Below, in pieces: positions 7,631 through 14,891 of a stretch of 16,686 nt of DNA. The notes below the pieces were generated by a model. The model worked only from the letters and a program-made list of their open reading frames with translations, made no database searches and was not told where the DNA came from. A program made the translations under genes and the position numbers. The DNA comes from UMGS973 sp964507795. Its GTDB lineage: Bacteria > Bacillota > Clostridia > Peptostreptococcales > Anaerovoracaceae. The stretch is from contig CAZDQV010000044.1 in assembly GCA_964507795.1 (NCBI GenBank), forward strand, positions 1-16,686, in the 5' to 3' direction. Each line of letters begins with the position of its first letter. Position 1 is the first letter of the stretch.

Positions 7631-8843
7631 TTATATTTTTCCCCTTATTTTGTCTATTGCTTTTCTGAATTCGGCCTCTCCCCAAATAACAGGAACAGGA
7701 TAAACAGGATTGGCCTCCGCCATAGCCCATTTTATCATTTTGGGGATATCTTCATCATGTATTTCAATATGCTCCGGAATGTCCATATTTTTGTTCATAC
7801 TTCTTATCTTGTTTATGAAATTCTCCGCTTTTTCTTTGATACTCTCCCCTGTAATGCCAACCGTATCCGCAAGCTCTGCAAGAGGCTTGTATACGGCCTC
7901 CCCGTAAAGTTCCAGCACATGAGGCAAAATAACCGCATTAGCCAGTCCGTGAGGAGTGCCATAAAGTCCGCCGAGGGTATGAGCTATAGCATGTACATAT
8001 CCTACGCATGAACGTGTGAATGCTATGCCCGCTTCATAGGAAGCTTCCAGCATTTTTTCTCTTGCCTCCAGATCTTCTCCGTCACTATATACTTTGGGAA
8101 GATACCTGAAAATAAGGCGGACTGCATGTTTTGCTCCTGCATCTGTCGGCCTGCTTAAAATATTCGTATATGCCTCCACTGCATGGGTCAGTGCATCCAT
8201 TCCTGTCGTTGCAGTCAGATGTTTTGGCATATTCAAAGTAATACATGGATCAAGTACTGCAACATCCGGTATAAGCTTGGGGTCATTTATAGTAAATTTG
8301 TGATGCTCTTTTTCATCAGTTATAACCGCGGCAACAGTAGCTTCACTGCCGGTGCCTGCAGTTGTCGGTATTGCAAAGAGCAACGGAGTTTTATTTTTTA
8401 TTTTGAACATTCCTGCCATACTCATAAGACTTGATGTGGGATTTGCCACTCTTGCTCCTATGGCCTTGGCACAATCCAATGGAGAACCACCGCCAAAAGC
8501 AACTATAGCCTGACATTTGTTTGATATATATACATCATAACCTTCTTCAACATTTNNNNNNNNNNGTTGTAGGATTGTTTTGCGTCCTGTTATATATGCT
8601 GTATTTGATGCCGTTTCTGTCAAATGATTCATACATATTGTCTGCAAGCCCACGTTTGCTTATATTGGGGCCTGTCACTACAAGCACATTGTCAATTCCT
8701 CTGGCCATAATATTGTATGCAACTGTACCGCTGCTGCCTGCCCCTTTGACAAGTTCAGGTCTTCTCCATCTGATAAAAGCCTTGCCTATATAAAGAAAAA
8801 ACTGCACTACTCTGTACTTCAATCTGTTCATAAAACCTGCCAT
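7631..8843 (-). CDS. iron-containing alcohol dehydrogenase, interrupted by an assembly gap
   Basis: Group III (iron-dependent) alcohol dehydrogenase, about 400 residues, expected to interconvert an alcohol and aldehyde with NAD(P)H. The N-terminal part carries the basic/aromatic extension (MNRLKYRVVQFFLYIGKAF) and GIDNVLVVTGPNI. After the gap come FGGGSPLDCAKAIGAR (nucleotide binding), TTGMDALTHAVEAY (Asp and His metal ligands) and HAIAHTLGGLYGTPHGLANA (remaining His ligands). The ten Ns at 8556-8565 split the frame: NNPT ends before it and NVEEG begins after it, the two halves being joined by about 0 to 2 residues in homologs. I read this as one intact gene with a wrong-sized gap. Two starts are possible: the ATG at 8843 touches AGAGAGG, while the ATG at 8831 has GGCAGG 4 bases upstream and may be the true one. 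Substrate is unknown. Confidence 0.88.
8556..8565. other. assembly gap (10 Ns) inside the alcohol dehydrogenase
   Basis: Ten consecutive Ns. On the minus strand the flanks are ATCCTACAAC before and AAATGTTGAAG after. Keeping NNPT and NVEEG in one frame needs a true gap length divisible by three (0, 3 or 6 being most compatible with homologs), so ten is a placeholder and not the real distance. Confidence 0.95.
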
Positions 8844-8857
8844 CCTCTCTTGCTTAC

Positions 8858-8868
8858 ATAACTGTTAT
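8858..8868. promoter_or_regulatory. short palindrome ATAAC-T-GTTAT upstream of the alcohol dehydrogenase
   Basis: A perfect 5-base inverted repeat around one central base lies 14 bases before the upstream ATG of the alcohol dehydrogenase and just after the ispH-rpsA terminator. Its position would suit a regulator site, but it is short and no regulator gene is nearby, so it may be chance. Confidence 0.2.
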
Positions 8869-8871
8869 CAC

Positions 8872-8909
8872 AGATAAAACAAAGAGAGAAACCGATATGA
8901 TTTCTCTCT
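8872..8909 (-). terminator. rho-independent terminator after ispH-rpsA
   Basis: On the minus strand AGAGAGAAA (8901-8909) pairs perfectly over 9 bp with TTTCTCTCT (8883-8891) around a 9-base loop, followed by TTGTTTTATC. It lies 15 bases past the ispH-rpsA stop codon and separates the two gene runs of the window. Confidence 0.85.
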
Positions 8910-8924
8910 GACTGCTCGGGTATA

Positions 8925-10883
8925 TTATTCCTCGATTTCTTCAACTTCTTCAGATTCTTCGATGTTTGCTTCTTCGTCAGGAGAAGTTGTAGCTTTGATA
9001 CTGAGGCTGATTCTTCTCTTGTCTTTATCGATTTCAAGAATCTTGGCACTTACATCCTGTCCTACTGTAAGCTCTTCGTTGATGTCATTAACTCTCTTGT
9101 GAGCAATTTCTGAAATATGTACCAAACCGTCAAGACCAGGTTCAAGCTCAACAAATGCACCATATTCTTTAATCTGAACAACTTTACCTGTTACAATCTG
9201 ACCTGCTTCGTATTTTTCATCAATTACTGACCAAGGCTCCGGCATAGTCTGCTTGAGACCCAAAGAAATCTTGCCTTTTTCCTCATTCATTGAAAGAACC
9301 TTAACCTTAATAATATCACCAATCTGGAGAACTTCCTGAGGATGTCTCAATTTGCCCCATGAAATTTCTGAGATATGAAGAAGTCCGTCAATACCGCCTA
9401 TGTCAACAAATGCACCATAGTCGGTAAATCTCATTACTTTACCTTCAATGATATCATCAACATGGATATTAGCCCAGATTTCGGCCAGTTTCTTTTCTTT
9501 CTCTTCGTTGAGAACAGCTCTTCTTGAGAATACAATCTTGCCTCTTCTCTGGTCTACTCTTGTAACTTTAACTTCCATTTCCTGTCCGATGAATTCTGCA
9601 GGATCCTCAACATACTTGTCAGAAAGCTGTGAAAGAGGGATAAAGCCTGTGATTTCTTTGTATGCACCGATTACGCCACCGTTTACAGCTCTTGTAATCT
9701 TTACAGTAACCAATTCTTTATTTTCAAAAGCATTATTAATCTCATTCCAATGCTCGTTAACTTCTAACTTTTTCTTTGAAAGTAAGATGCCACCGTCGCC
9801 GTCATCAGTCTTAATAACCTTGGCCTGAACTTCGTCTCCTTCTGCAAATACATCTGCTAATTTTTGTCCCTCTTCAAGAGAAACTTCTTCTTTCGGAATG
9901 ATTCCGTCTTTTTTACAGCCTAGATTAACTATAACTTCGTTTTCAGTAACCTGGTGTACCTTACCATTTACGATCTCGCCGCCTCTTGGTAATCTTAATG
10001 ACTTTTCAATTTCATCCATAAAGTCATTCATCAAATTTGTTTCTTTAGTGATTTCACACATTATAGAAATAACCTCCTCAATAATACGTTCAGGCGTCGA
10101 AGCACCTGCCGTAATACCTATTTTATTACATTTTTCTATCTGTTTCAATGGTAAATCTTCGATATTTTCAACAAAATAGGTTTTTGAGCAATGTTTTTTT
10201 GATACATTGTATAATTTTTGAGTATTCGAGCTGCTTTTGCTGCCTATAATTACCATCGAATCGGATTCTTTTGCAAGTTCAATGCAGCTGTTTTGCCTCT
10301 TGGTCGTTGCATTGCATATAGTATTCTGAGCAATACATTCCTCAGCATTAATATTCTGACATACTTCTTCAAATATCTCTTTTGTCACTGTTGTCTGGGC
10401 CACAACAAAAATTTTATCTGAAGATATCCTGGCGGCTTCTTCTGCTGTTTGTGCAACTACAGCACTGTTGTCACACCATCCATTGGTACCTTTTACCTCC
10501 GGATGGTTTTTATCACCTGCAATAACCACTGTATACCCATCATCGTGAGCTTTTTTTACAAGTTTGTGTATTTTCTCGACAAACGGGCATGTGGCATCAA
10601 TCAGCTTCACGCCTTTTGCCTCGGCTTCCCTGTAAAAACTCTCCGGCTCGCCATGAGATCTTACTATAACTGTAGCATTGTCTTCTACATCATCTAAGTT
10701 GTCTATTATTCCAACACCCTTTTGCTCAAGTTCATCTGTAACAGCTTTGTTGTGAATAAGAGGTCCTTTGGTATATATTTTTTCGTTTTCTTTCCTGTTT
10801 GCAATTGCTTCACATGTTTTATCAATAGCTCTTTTGACTCCGAAACAGAATCCCGAATAATCAGCCCTTGTTATTTCTTTCAT
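8925..10883 (-). CDS. ispH-rpsA: bifunctional HMBPP reductase (IspH) / ribosomal protein S1 fusion
   Basis: 652 residues. Residues 1-280 are IspH, the 4Fe-4S enzyme that makes IPP and DMAPP in the last step of the MEP isoprenoid pathway. Cluster cysteines Cys13 (GFCFGVKRAI), Cys99 (DATCPFVEKIHK) and Cys190 are present, as are His44, His77 (RSHGEP), His127 and Glu129 (GDKNHPEV). After a charged linker (about 280-301), four S1 RNA-binding domains begin near residues 302, 388, 475 and 560; the last two have the classic YGAFVD/E...GLxHISEI pattern. An acidic tail ends it (634-652). The fusion is a known Clostridia arrangement; why isoprenoid synthesis and an S1 protein are joined is not established. 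It overlaps the rarA end by 23 bases with GGAG inside rarA as ribosome site. An internal start could also release free S1 (see 10059-10078). Confidence 0.96.
   Translation of the reverse strand: MKEITRADYSGFCFGVKRAIDKTCEAIANRKENEKIYTKGPLIHNKAVTDELEQKGVGIIDNLDDVEDNATVIVRSHGEPESFYREAEAKGVKLIDATCPFVEKIHKLVKKAHDDGYTVVIAGDKNHPEVKGTNGWCDNSAVVAQTAEEAARISSDKIFVVAQTTVTKEIFEEVCQNINAEECIAQNTICNATTKRQNSCIELAKESDSMVIIGSKSSSNTQKLYNVSKKHCSKTYFVENIEDLPLKQIEKCNKIGITAGASTPERIIEEVISIMCEITKETNLMNDFMDEIEKSLRLPRGGEIVNGKVHQVTENEVIVNLGCKKDGIIPKEEVSLEEGQKLADVFAEGDEVQAKVIKTDDGDGGILLSKKKLEVNEHWNEINNAFENKELVTVKITRAVNGGVIGAYKEITGFIPLSQLSDKYVEDPAEFIGQEMEVKVTRVDQRRGKIVFSRRAVLNEEKEKKLAEIWANIHVDDIIEGKVMRFTDYGAFVDIGGIDGLLHISEISWGKLRHPQEVLQIGDIIKVKVLSMNEEKGKISLGLKQTMPEPWSVIDEKYEAGQIVTGKVVQIKEYGAFVELEPGLDGLVHISEIAHKRVNDINEELTVGQDVSAKILEIDKDKRRISLSIKATTSPDEEANIEESEEVEEIEE
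10059..10078 (-). promoter_or_regulatory. possible internal ribosome-binding site and start for a free S1 protein
   Basis: Inside ispH-rpsA, AGGAGG (10073-10078) lies 11 bases before an in-frame ATG (10059-10061, Met275). That is exactly where IspH ends and the linker to the S1 domains begins. Initiation there would give a 378-residue protein with all four S1 domains and no IspH. The spacing is at the long end of what works, and the bases also encode Glu-Glu-Val, so it may be coincidental. Confidence 0.35.
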
Positions 10884-12153
10884 AAAATTGCTCCAGTCCT
10901 TCCAGGAATTTTTTAAATGCTCCTTCGCTTCCGTTTTCTGTAGGATTATAGTATTTGACTTTTTCCCTGTAAAGATTATCCGGAAGATATTGCTGTTTTA
11001 CGTATCCTCCATAAGAATGAGGGTACTTGTATCCTATGCCATGTCCGCGCTTGGCAGCTCCGCTGTAATGTGAATCACAAAGATGTGGCGGCACATCATC
11101 AATTTTGCGGCTGTTAAGATCTGCTGTTGCTGCATCAATGGCCGCACTTGCGGAGTTTGATTTGGGACATGATGCGAGGAGTATTACAGCCTGCGCAAGG
11201 TTAATCCGAGCTTCAGGAAGTCCTACCATCATTGCAGCCTGAACACAACCGTTTACTATTGATATTGCACTGGGATACGCCATACCGACATCTTCACTTG
11301 CCATAACAAGAAGTCTTCTGCTTATCATTTTGATATCCCCATCACCTTTTATGAGCCTTGCAAGGTAATGAATTGCCGCATCAGGATCACTTCCCCTTAT
11401 GGATTTTTGAAGTGCTGACAGAAGATTATATTTATCTTCACTTTTATCATAAAACACTGTCTGCCTTTGCAAGGCCTCTGTTATCATTGCCTGCGATACT
11501 ACCGGTGTTTCATTTGAATTCTCGATTATAAAGCCAAGTGTATCAAGTGCTATTCTCGCATCTCCTCCTGCCATCTGTGCAAGTGTTTCAAGGGACTTTT
11601 CATCATATTCCACATCAAGGTTTCCAAAGCCTCTGTCACTGTCTGTAATGGCATTGTGAAGGATACTGACAAGCTCATCTGTTGAAAGTCTTTTGAACTC
11701 ATATATGTTACGTACCCTGCTGAGCACCGCATTGTTTATTGAAAAATACGGGTTTTCCGTAGTGCTTCCTATGAACCTGATTATACCTTCCTCCAGAGCT
11801 TTAAGAAGAGAATCCTGCTGCAGTTTGTTCCATCTGTGAAACTCATCCACATAAACATATGTGGTTTCCTGCTGCAGGCCGTAAAATCTCAGCTTAGCTT
11901 TTTCGATAATTTCCCTGAGCTCTTTGGTACCTGTTGTAGATGCGTTGATTTCAACAAAGTCCGCATCCATTTCCTTTGCCACTATTCTTGCAAGAGTAGT
12001 TTTGCCTGTGCCTGACGGCCCGAAAAAAACAGCAGAGTCAAAAGTTTTGTTTTTGATTGAATTATAAAGCAGAGATCCTTTGTAAAGGAAGTGTGTCTGT
12101 CCTACAAACTCCTCCAGTCTGTCAGGTCTCATTCTTGTAGATAAAGGTATCAT
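10861..12153 (-). CDS. rarA: replication-associated recombination protein RarA (MgsA/YrvN family AAA+ ATPase)
   Basis: 430-residue AAA+ ATPase related to clamp-loader subunits and human WRNIP1, acting at stalled replication forks. Walker A is GPSGTGKT (45-52). Walker B is YVYVDEFHRWNK (99-110, Asp103-Glu104; many relatives read DEIHRFNK). Sensor 1 is GSTTENPYFSINNAVLSR (129-146), ending with a likely arginine finger. GGDARIALDTL marks the lid, followed by the tetramerisation region with DGDIKMISRRLLVMASEDVG and the CPKSNSA motif. Length matches Bacillus YrvN (about 420). It begins 16 bases after the DUF523 gene, whose end supplies no clear ribosome site; GAGAGAGG lies in the spacer. Its last 23 bases overlap ispH-rpsA. 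A DNA-repair ATPase beside ispH-rpsA looks like operon packing rather than a shared pathway. Confidence 0.96.
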   Translation of the reverse strand: MIPLSTRMRPDRLEEFVGQTHFLYKGSLLYNSIKNKTFDSAVFFGPSGTGKTTLARIVAKEMDADFVEINASTTGTKELREIIEKAKLRFYGLQQETTYVYVDEFHRWNKLQQDSLLKALEEGIIRFIGSTTENPYFSINNAVLSRVRNIYEFKRLSTDELVSILHNAITDSDRGFGNLDVEYDEKSLETLAQMAGGDARIALDTLGFIIENSNETPVVSQAMITEALQRQTVFYDKSEDKYNLLSALQKSIRGSDPDAAIHYLARLIKGDGDIKMISRRLLVMASEDVGMAYPSAISIVNGCVQAAMMVGLPEARINLAQAVILLASCPKSNSASAAIDAATADLNSRKIDDVPPHLCDSHYSGAAKRGHGIGYKYPHSYGGYVKQQYLPDNLYREKVKYYNPTENGSEGAFKKFLEGLEQFYERNNKG

Positions 12154-12169
12154 GTTTTGCCTCTCTCAT

Positions 12170-12670
12170 TTATAGCTGTATTTTGAACAAAAGCTCTCCA
12201 AGTTCATCGTCTTCTTCAATCTCATCAAGAAGAATCTGTGCCTGCTCAAGCTCGTTCTCGTTGAACACTTCATATCCGCTTTGACGCAAAAGCCCTGCAG
12301 CTGTACCTTCACCGGGAATTTTAGTGCCCATAAAGCTGCCATCATGTATCGTATTGCTGCCGCATGCGGGGCTTCCTTCTTTCATGATTGCAAAAGCAAC
12401 CTGCTCTTCCTCTGCCAAAGCAAGGGCATATTGTGCACCTTTCATATACTCGGCTGTAACATCCTCTCCTGCGGAATTGATAACCTTGTTCCCGACAATT
12501 TCTGAAGGCGGCCTCGGAACAGGCAGCCCGCCTTCAACCTCTGGGCATACCGGTATCAATCTGCCTTCTCTCTGCCATTTTTCAAATATATCATTTGAAA
12601 GACGTTTCGCTTTGCCATCATATCTGACTGCGTGCCCGTAAAGGCACCCGCTTATAAGTATTTTTCTCAT
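12170..12670 (-). CDS. DUF523 family protein of unknown function
   Basis: 166-residue DUF523 (YbbK-like) cytosolic protein. The family pattern is clear: ILISGCLYGHAVRYDGKAKR (4-23), PVCPEVEGGLPVPRPPSEI (40-58), AFAIMKEGSPACGSNTIHDG (92-111) and PGEGTAAGLLRQSGYEVFNE (119-138). Three cysteines, Cys9, Cys42 and Cys103, sit in these conserved blocks and look like a possible metal or catalytic site; that is inference. An acidic C-terminal stretch of about 25 residues follows. AGGAG lies just before the ATG in a 20-base spacer from the transporter gene. No biochemical role is established for the family as far as I know, and its neighbours (transporter, rarA) do not reveal one. Confidence 0.9.
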   Translation of the reverse strand: MRKILISGCLYGHAVRYDGKAKRLSNDIFEKWQREGRLIPVCPEVEGGLPVPRPPSEIVGNKVINSAGEDVTAEYMKGAQYALALAEEEQVAFAIMKEGSPACGSNTIHDGSFMGTKIPGEGTAAGLLRQSGYEVFNENELEQAQILLDEIEEDDELGELLFKIQL

Positions 12671-12690
12671 AAATTGCTCCTAAGATATAT

Positions 12691-13713
12691 TTATTCAATT
12701 ACTGTTTTGCCATCATGTGAATGTTCATGTCTGTTACCATTTATCATGTGCTTATGCTCATGTGAATGTTCAATTATATGTGTATGTGTACTGCCATCGT
12801 GAGTATGGGTCACAATATGAGTATGCAGATGGGCATGATCAACTATAACCGTATCTATTGCAACAAACACTGATCCTGCCACCATTATAACAAGTGCTGT
12901 GAAATAATTTGCAGAAAGGGCCTCATGCAGACATACAAAAGATAAGAATGCTCCCACAAACGGTGCAACAGCATAATATGCACTTGTCTTAGCGGCTCCA
13001 AGTTTGTTCTGTGCCCTGATATAAAAGAATATACTGAGCCCGTATGATACAAATCCCAACAAAAGGGCAACAGAGAATACACCTGTATCAGGCAGTTTCT
13101 CTCCGATCACCATAGCAATCACCAGTGAGCCTGTTCCTGAAAATATGCCTTTGAGCATAACTATCTGGTATGTGTTTTTTGATGATATTTTGCGTGTGCA
13201 ATTGTTCTCGAAACCCCAGCATACTGCTGCAAGCAATACAAGCAGAGATCCCCAGGAAAATTGCAGACTTGTCACATCTTCAAAAGACAGGATTATACTC
13301 GATAAAGTGATCAGACCGATTCCAATCCAAAGTCTTGCAGTTATTGCTTCTTTGAATATAACAAGAGCTATGACAGCAGTCGCTGCTATTTCAAAATTAT
13401 TGAGCAAAGAAGCGTTTGCTGCTGTTGTCGCCTCAAGTCCCAGCATAAGACATACAGGAGCTGCTATATCAAGCAGTATCATTCCGAATACGTATGGCAG
13501 ATCACTTCTATTAAGTCCACTGTTTCCGACTTTTTTTTGATTTTTTTTTGTGATATATATTATGCCTACTCCTATGCCTGCACCAAGATACAGAATTGCA
13601 GCCATCATAACAGGCTCTATGCTTCCAAGTAATATTTTTGATGCTGGAATATTAATCGCATAAAACACTGCGGCAAGTACTGCTGATAATGCTGCCATGC
13701 AATTTTTTTTCAT
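12691..13713 (-). CDS. EamA-family (DMT superfamily) transporter with histidine-rich C-terminal tail
   Basis: 340-residue membrane protein with two tandem EamA repeats (about 6-145 and 153-287), predicting ten transmembrane helices. Typical features are the N-terminal NIPASKILL, the end of repeat 1 with FKEAITARLWIGIGLI, and CLHEALSANYFTALVIMVAG near the end of repeat 2. After the last helix comes a tail of about 50 residues holding 15 histidines between 293 and 333 (for example HAHLHTH, HTHDGSTHTH, HSHEHKH). Such His-rich stretches resemble those of CDF and ZIP zinc transporters and suggest metal binding. EamA proteins usually move organic solutes, so the substrate is open. Ribosome site AGAGGTGAG precedes the ATG. 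It sits 46 bases after queA and 20 before DUF523, with no metal regulator nearby. Confidence 0.9.
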   Translation of the reverse strand: MKKNCMAALSAVLAAVFYAINIPASKILLGSIEPVMMAAILYLGAGIGVGIIYITKKNQKKVGNSGLNRSDLPYVFGMILLDIAAPVCLMLGLEATTAANASLLNNFEIAATAVIALVIFKEAITARLWIGIGLITLSSIILSFEDVTSLQFSWGSLLVLLAAVCWGFENNCTRKISSKNTYQIVMLKGIFSGTGSLVIAMVIGEKLPDTGVFSVALLLGFVSYGLSIFFYIRAQNKLGAAKTSAYYAVAPFVGAFLSFVCLHEALSANYFTALVIMVAGSVFVAIDTVIVDHAHLHTHIVTHTHDGSTHTHIIEHSHEHKHMINGNRHEHSHDGKTVIE

Positions 13714-13759
13714 CTCTCACCTCTTAATATAGTTCTCTACAACCGGCAAGCTTATACGG

Positions 13760-14887
13760 CTATATAATCAGCATCGCGTCTCCATAAGAGAAAAATCTGT
13801 ATTTTTCTTTAACAGCAATATTGTATACTCTCAGTATATCCTCTCTGTTATAGAGTGCTGATATGAGCATCAGCAATGTGGATTTAGGCAAATGAAAATT
13901 GGTGATAAGGCTGCCTGTAATTTTAAACTCATATCCCGGATATATGAATATCCCCGTTGAATCTGATTTGGCAGGCACAATATACCTGCCAAGGCTTTCA
14001 TCAAATACTGCAGCACTTTCAATTGTCCTTGTTGAAGTGGTTCCTACGCATATAATCCTGCCACCCTCCTTAATCGTCGAATTTATAATCTGTGCATTCT
14101 CCTCATCTATGGAATATTCCTCAAAGTGCATCTTATGATCCTCTATATTGTCACACTTGACAGGTCTGAACGTACCTATTCCCACATGCAAAGTAACATA
14201 AGCGATTTTGACTCCCATTTCCTTTGCTTTTTTGAGAAGCTCTTCTGTGAAATGAAGTCCTGCCGTGGGTGCTGCAACTGATCCGTTTTTTTTGGAATAT
14301 ACAGTCTGGTAACGTTCCTTGTCCTCAAGCACACTTTCTCTTTCTATATATGGCGGCAGAGGCATTTTGCCAAGCTCTTCGAGTATCTCAAGAAATATTC
14401 CTTCATATGAAAACTCAACAAATCTGGTACCGTCATCACCATAATCAAGTACCTTTGCCTTAAGTGGTGCAGCATCTTCAATTTCCTGCATCATATGTGA
14501 TTTGATTTTTGTTCCTTTGGAGTCGCACTCGGAAATATATCTGTCCGCATCTATTCCAAAGAGTATGACATCTCCCTTTTTTATTTTTTTGCCCGGTCTG
14601 ACCATGGTTTCCCAAACATCACCTGTTTTGCGTTTGATAAGTAGAAATTCAACCTTTGCACCCGTTGATGCTTTAATTCCGAAAATCCTTGCCGGTATTA
14701 CTCTGGAATTGTTGAGTACAAGACAGTCTCCCGGTTTCAGATACTCTATAATATTATAGAAATGTTTGTGCTCAACACTCCCTGTACCCCTGTTTACAAC
14801 CATCAGCCTGGAATGGTCTCTCTTGTCTGCCGGAAACTGTGCTATAAGCTCTTCCGGCAGGTTATAATCAAAATCATTAATATGCAT
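13760..14887 (-). CDS. queA: tRNA preQ1(34) S-adenosylmethionine ribosyltransferase-isomerase QueA
   Basis: 375-residue enzyme that transfers and isomerises the ribose of SAM onto preQ1 at the tRNA wobble position, giving epoxyqueuosine. Family blocks are clear: FDYNLPEELIAQFP (6-19), GDCLVLNNSRVIPAR (53-67), MPLPPYIER (175-183), APTAGLHFTEELL (206-218), TLHVGIGTFRPV (232-243), VGTTSTRTIE (281-290), TNFHLPKSTLLMLISA (329-344) and the end YRFFSYGDAMLII. It is longer than the usual about 340 residues because of roughly 31 extra residues at 112-142, between the strands KKGDVILFG and KAKVLDYG. The frame is intact. It starts 4 bases after the phosphoglucomutase stop, and AAAGGATAG spanning that stop is the ribosome site. 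The usual partner tgt is not adjacent here. Confidence 0.97.
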   Translation of the reverse strand: MHINDFDYNLPEELIAQFPADKRDHSRLMVVNRGTGSVEHKHFYNIIEYLKPGDCLVLNNSRVIPARIFGIKASTGAKVEFLLIKRKTGDVWETMVRPGKKIKKGDVILFGIDADRYISECDSKGTKIKSHMMQEIEDAAPLKAKVLDYGDDGTRFVEFSYEGIFLEILEELGKMPLPPYIERESVLEDKERYQTVYSKKNGSVAAPTAGLHFTEELLKKAKEMGVKIAYVTLHVGIGTFRPVKCDNIEDHKMHFEEYSIDEENAQIINSTIKEGGRIICVGTTSTRTIESAAVFDESLGRYIVPAKSDSTGIFIYPGYEFKITGSLITNFHLPKSTLLMLISALYNREDILRVYNIAVKEKYRFFSYGDAMLII

Positions 14888-14891
14888 AAAT

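Noticed and set aside
8828..9049. 73-codon minus-strand frame spanning the terminator and the end of ispH-rpsA
   Set aside because: It overlaps ispH-rpsA in another frame, runs through the terminator hairpin, and has no family features.
13714..13759. Possible promoter in the 46-base queA-transporter spacer (TATATT)
   Set aside because: A -10-like hexamer exists but no -35 at a sensible spacing; such hexamers are common in AT-rich spacers.
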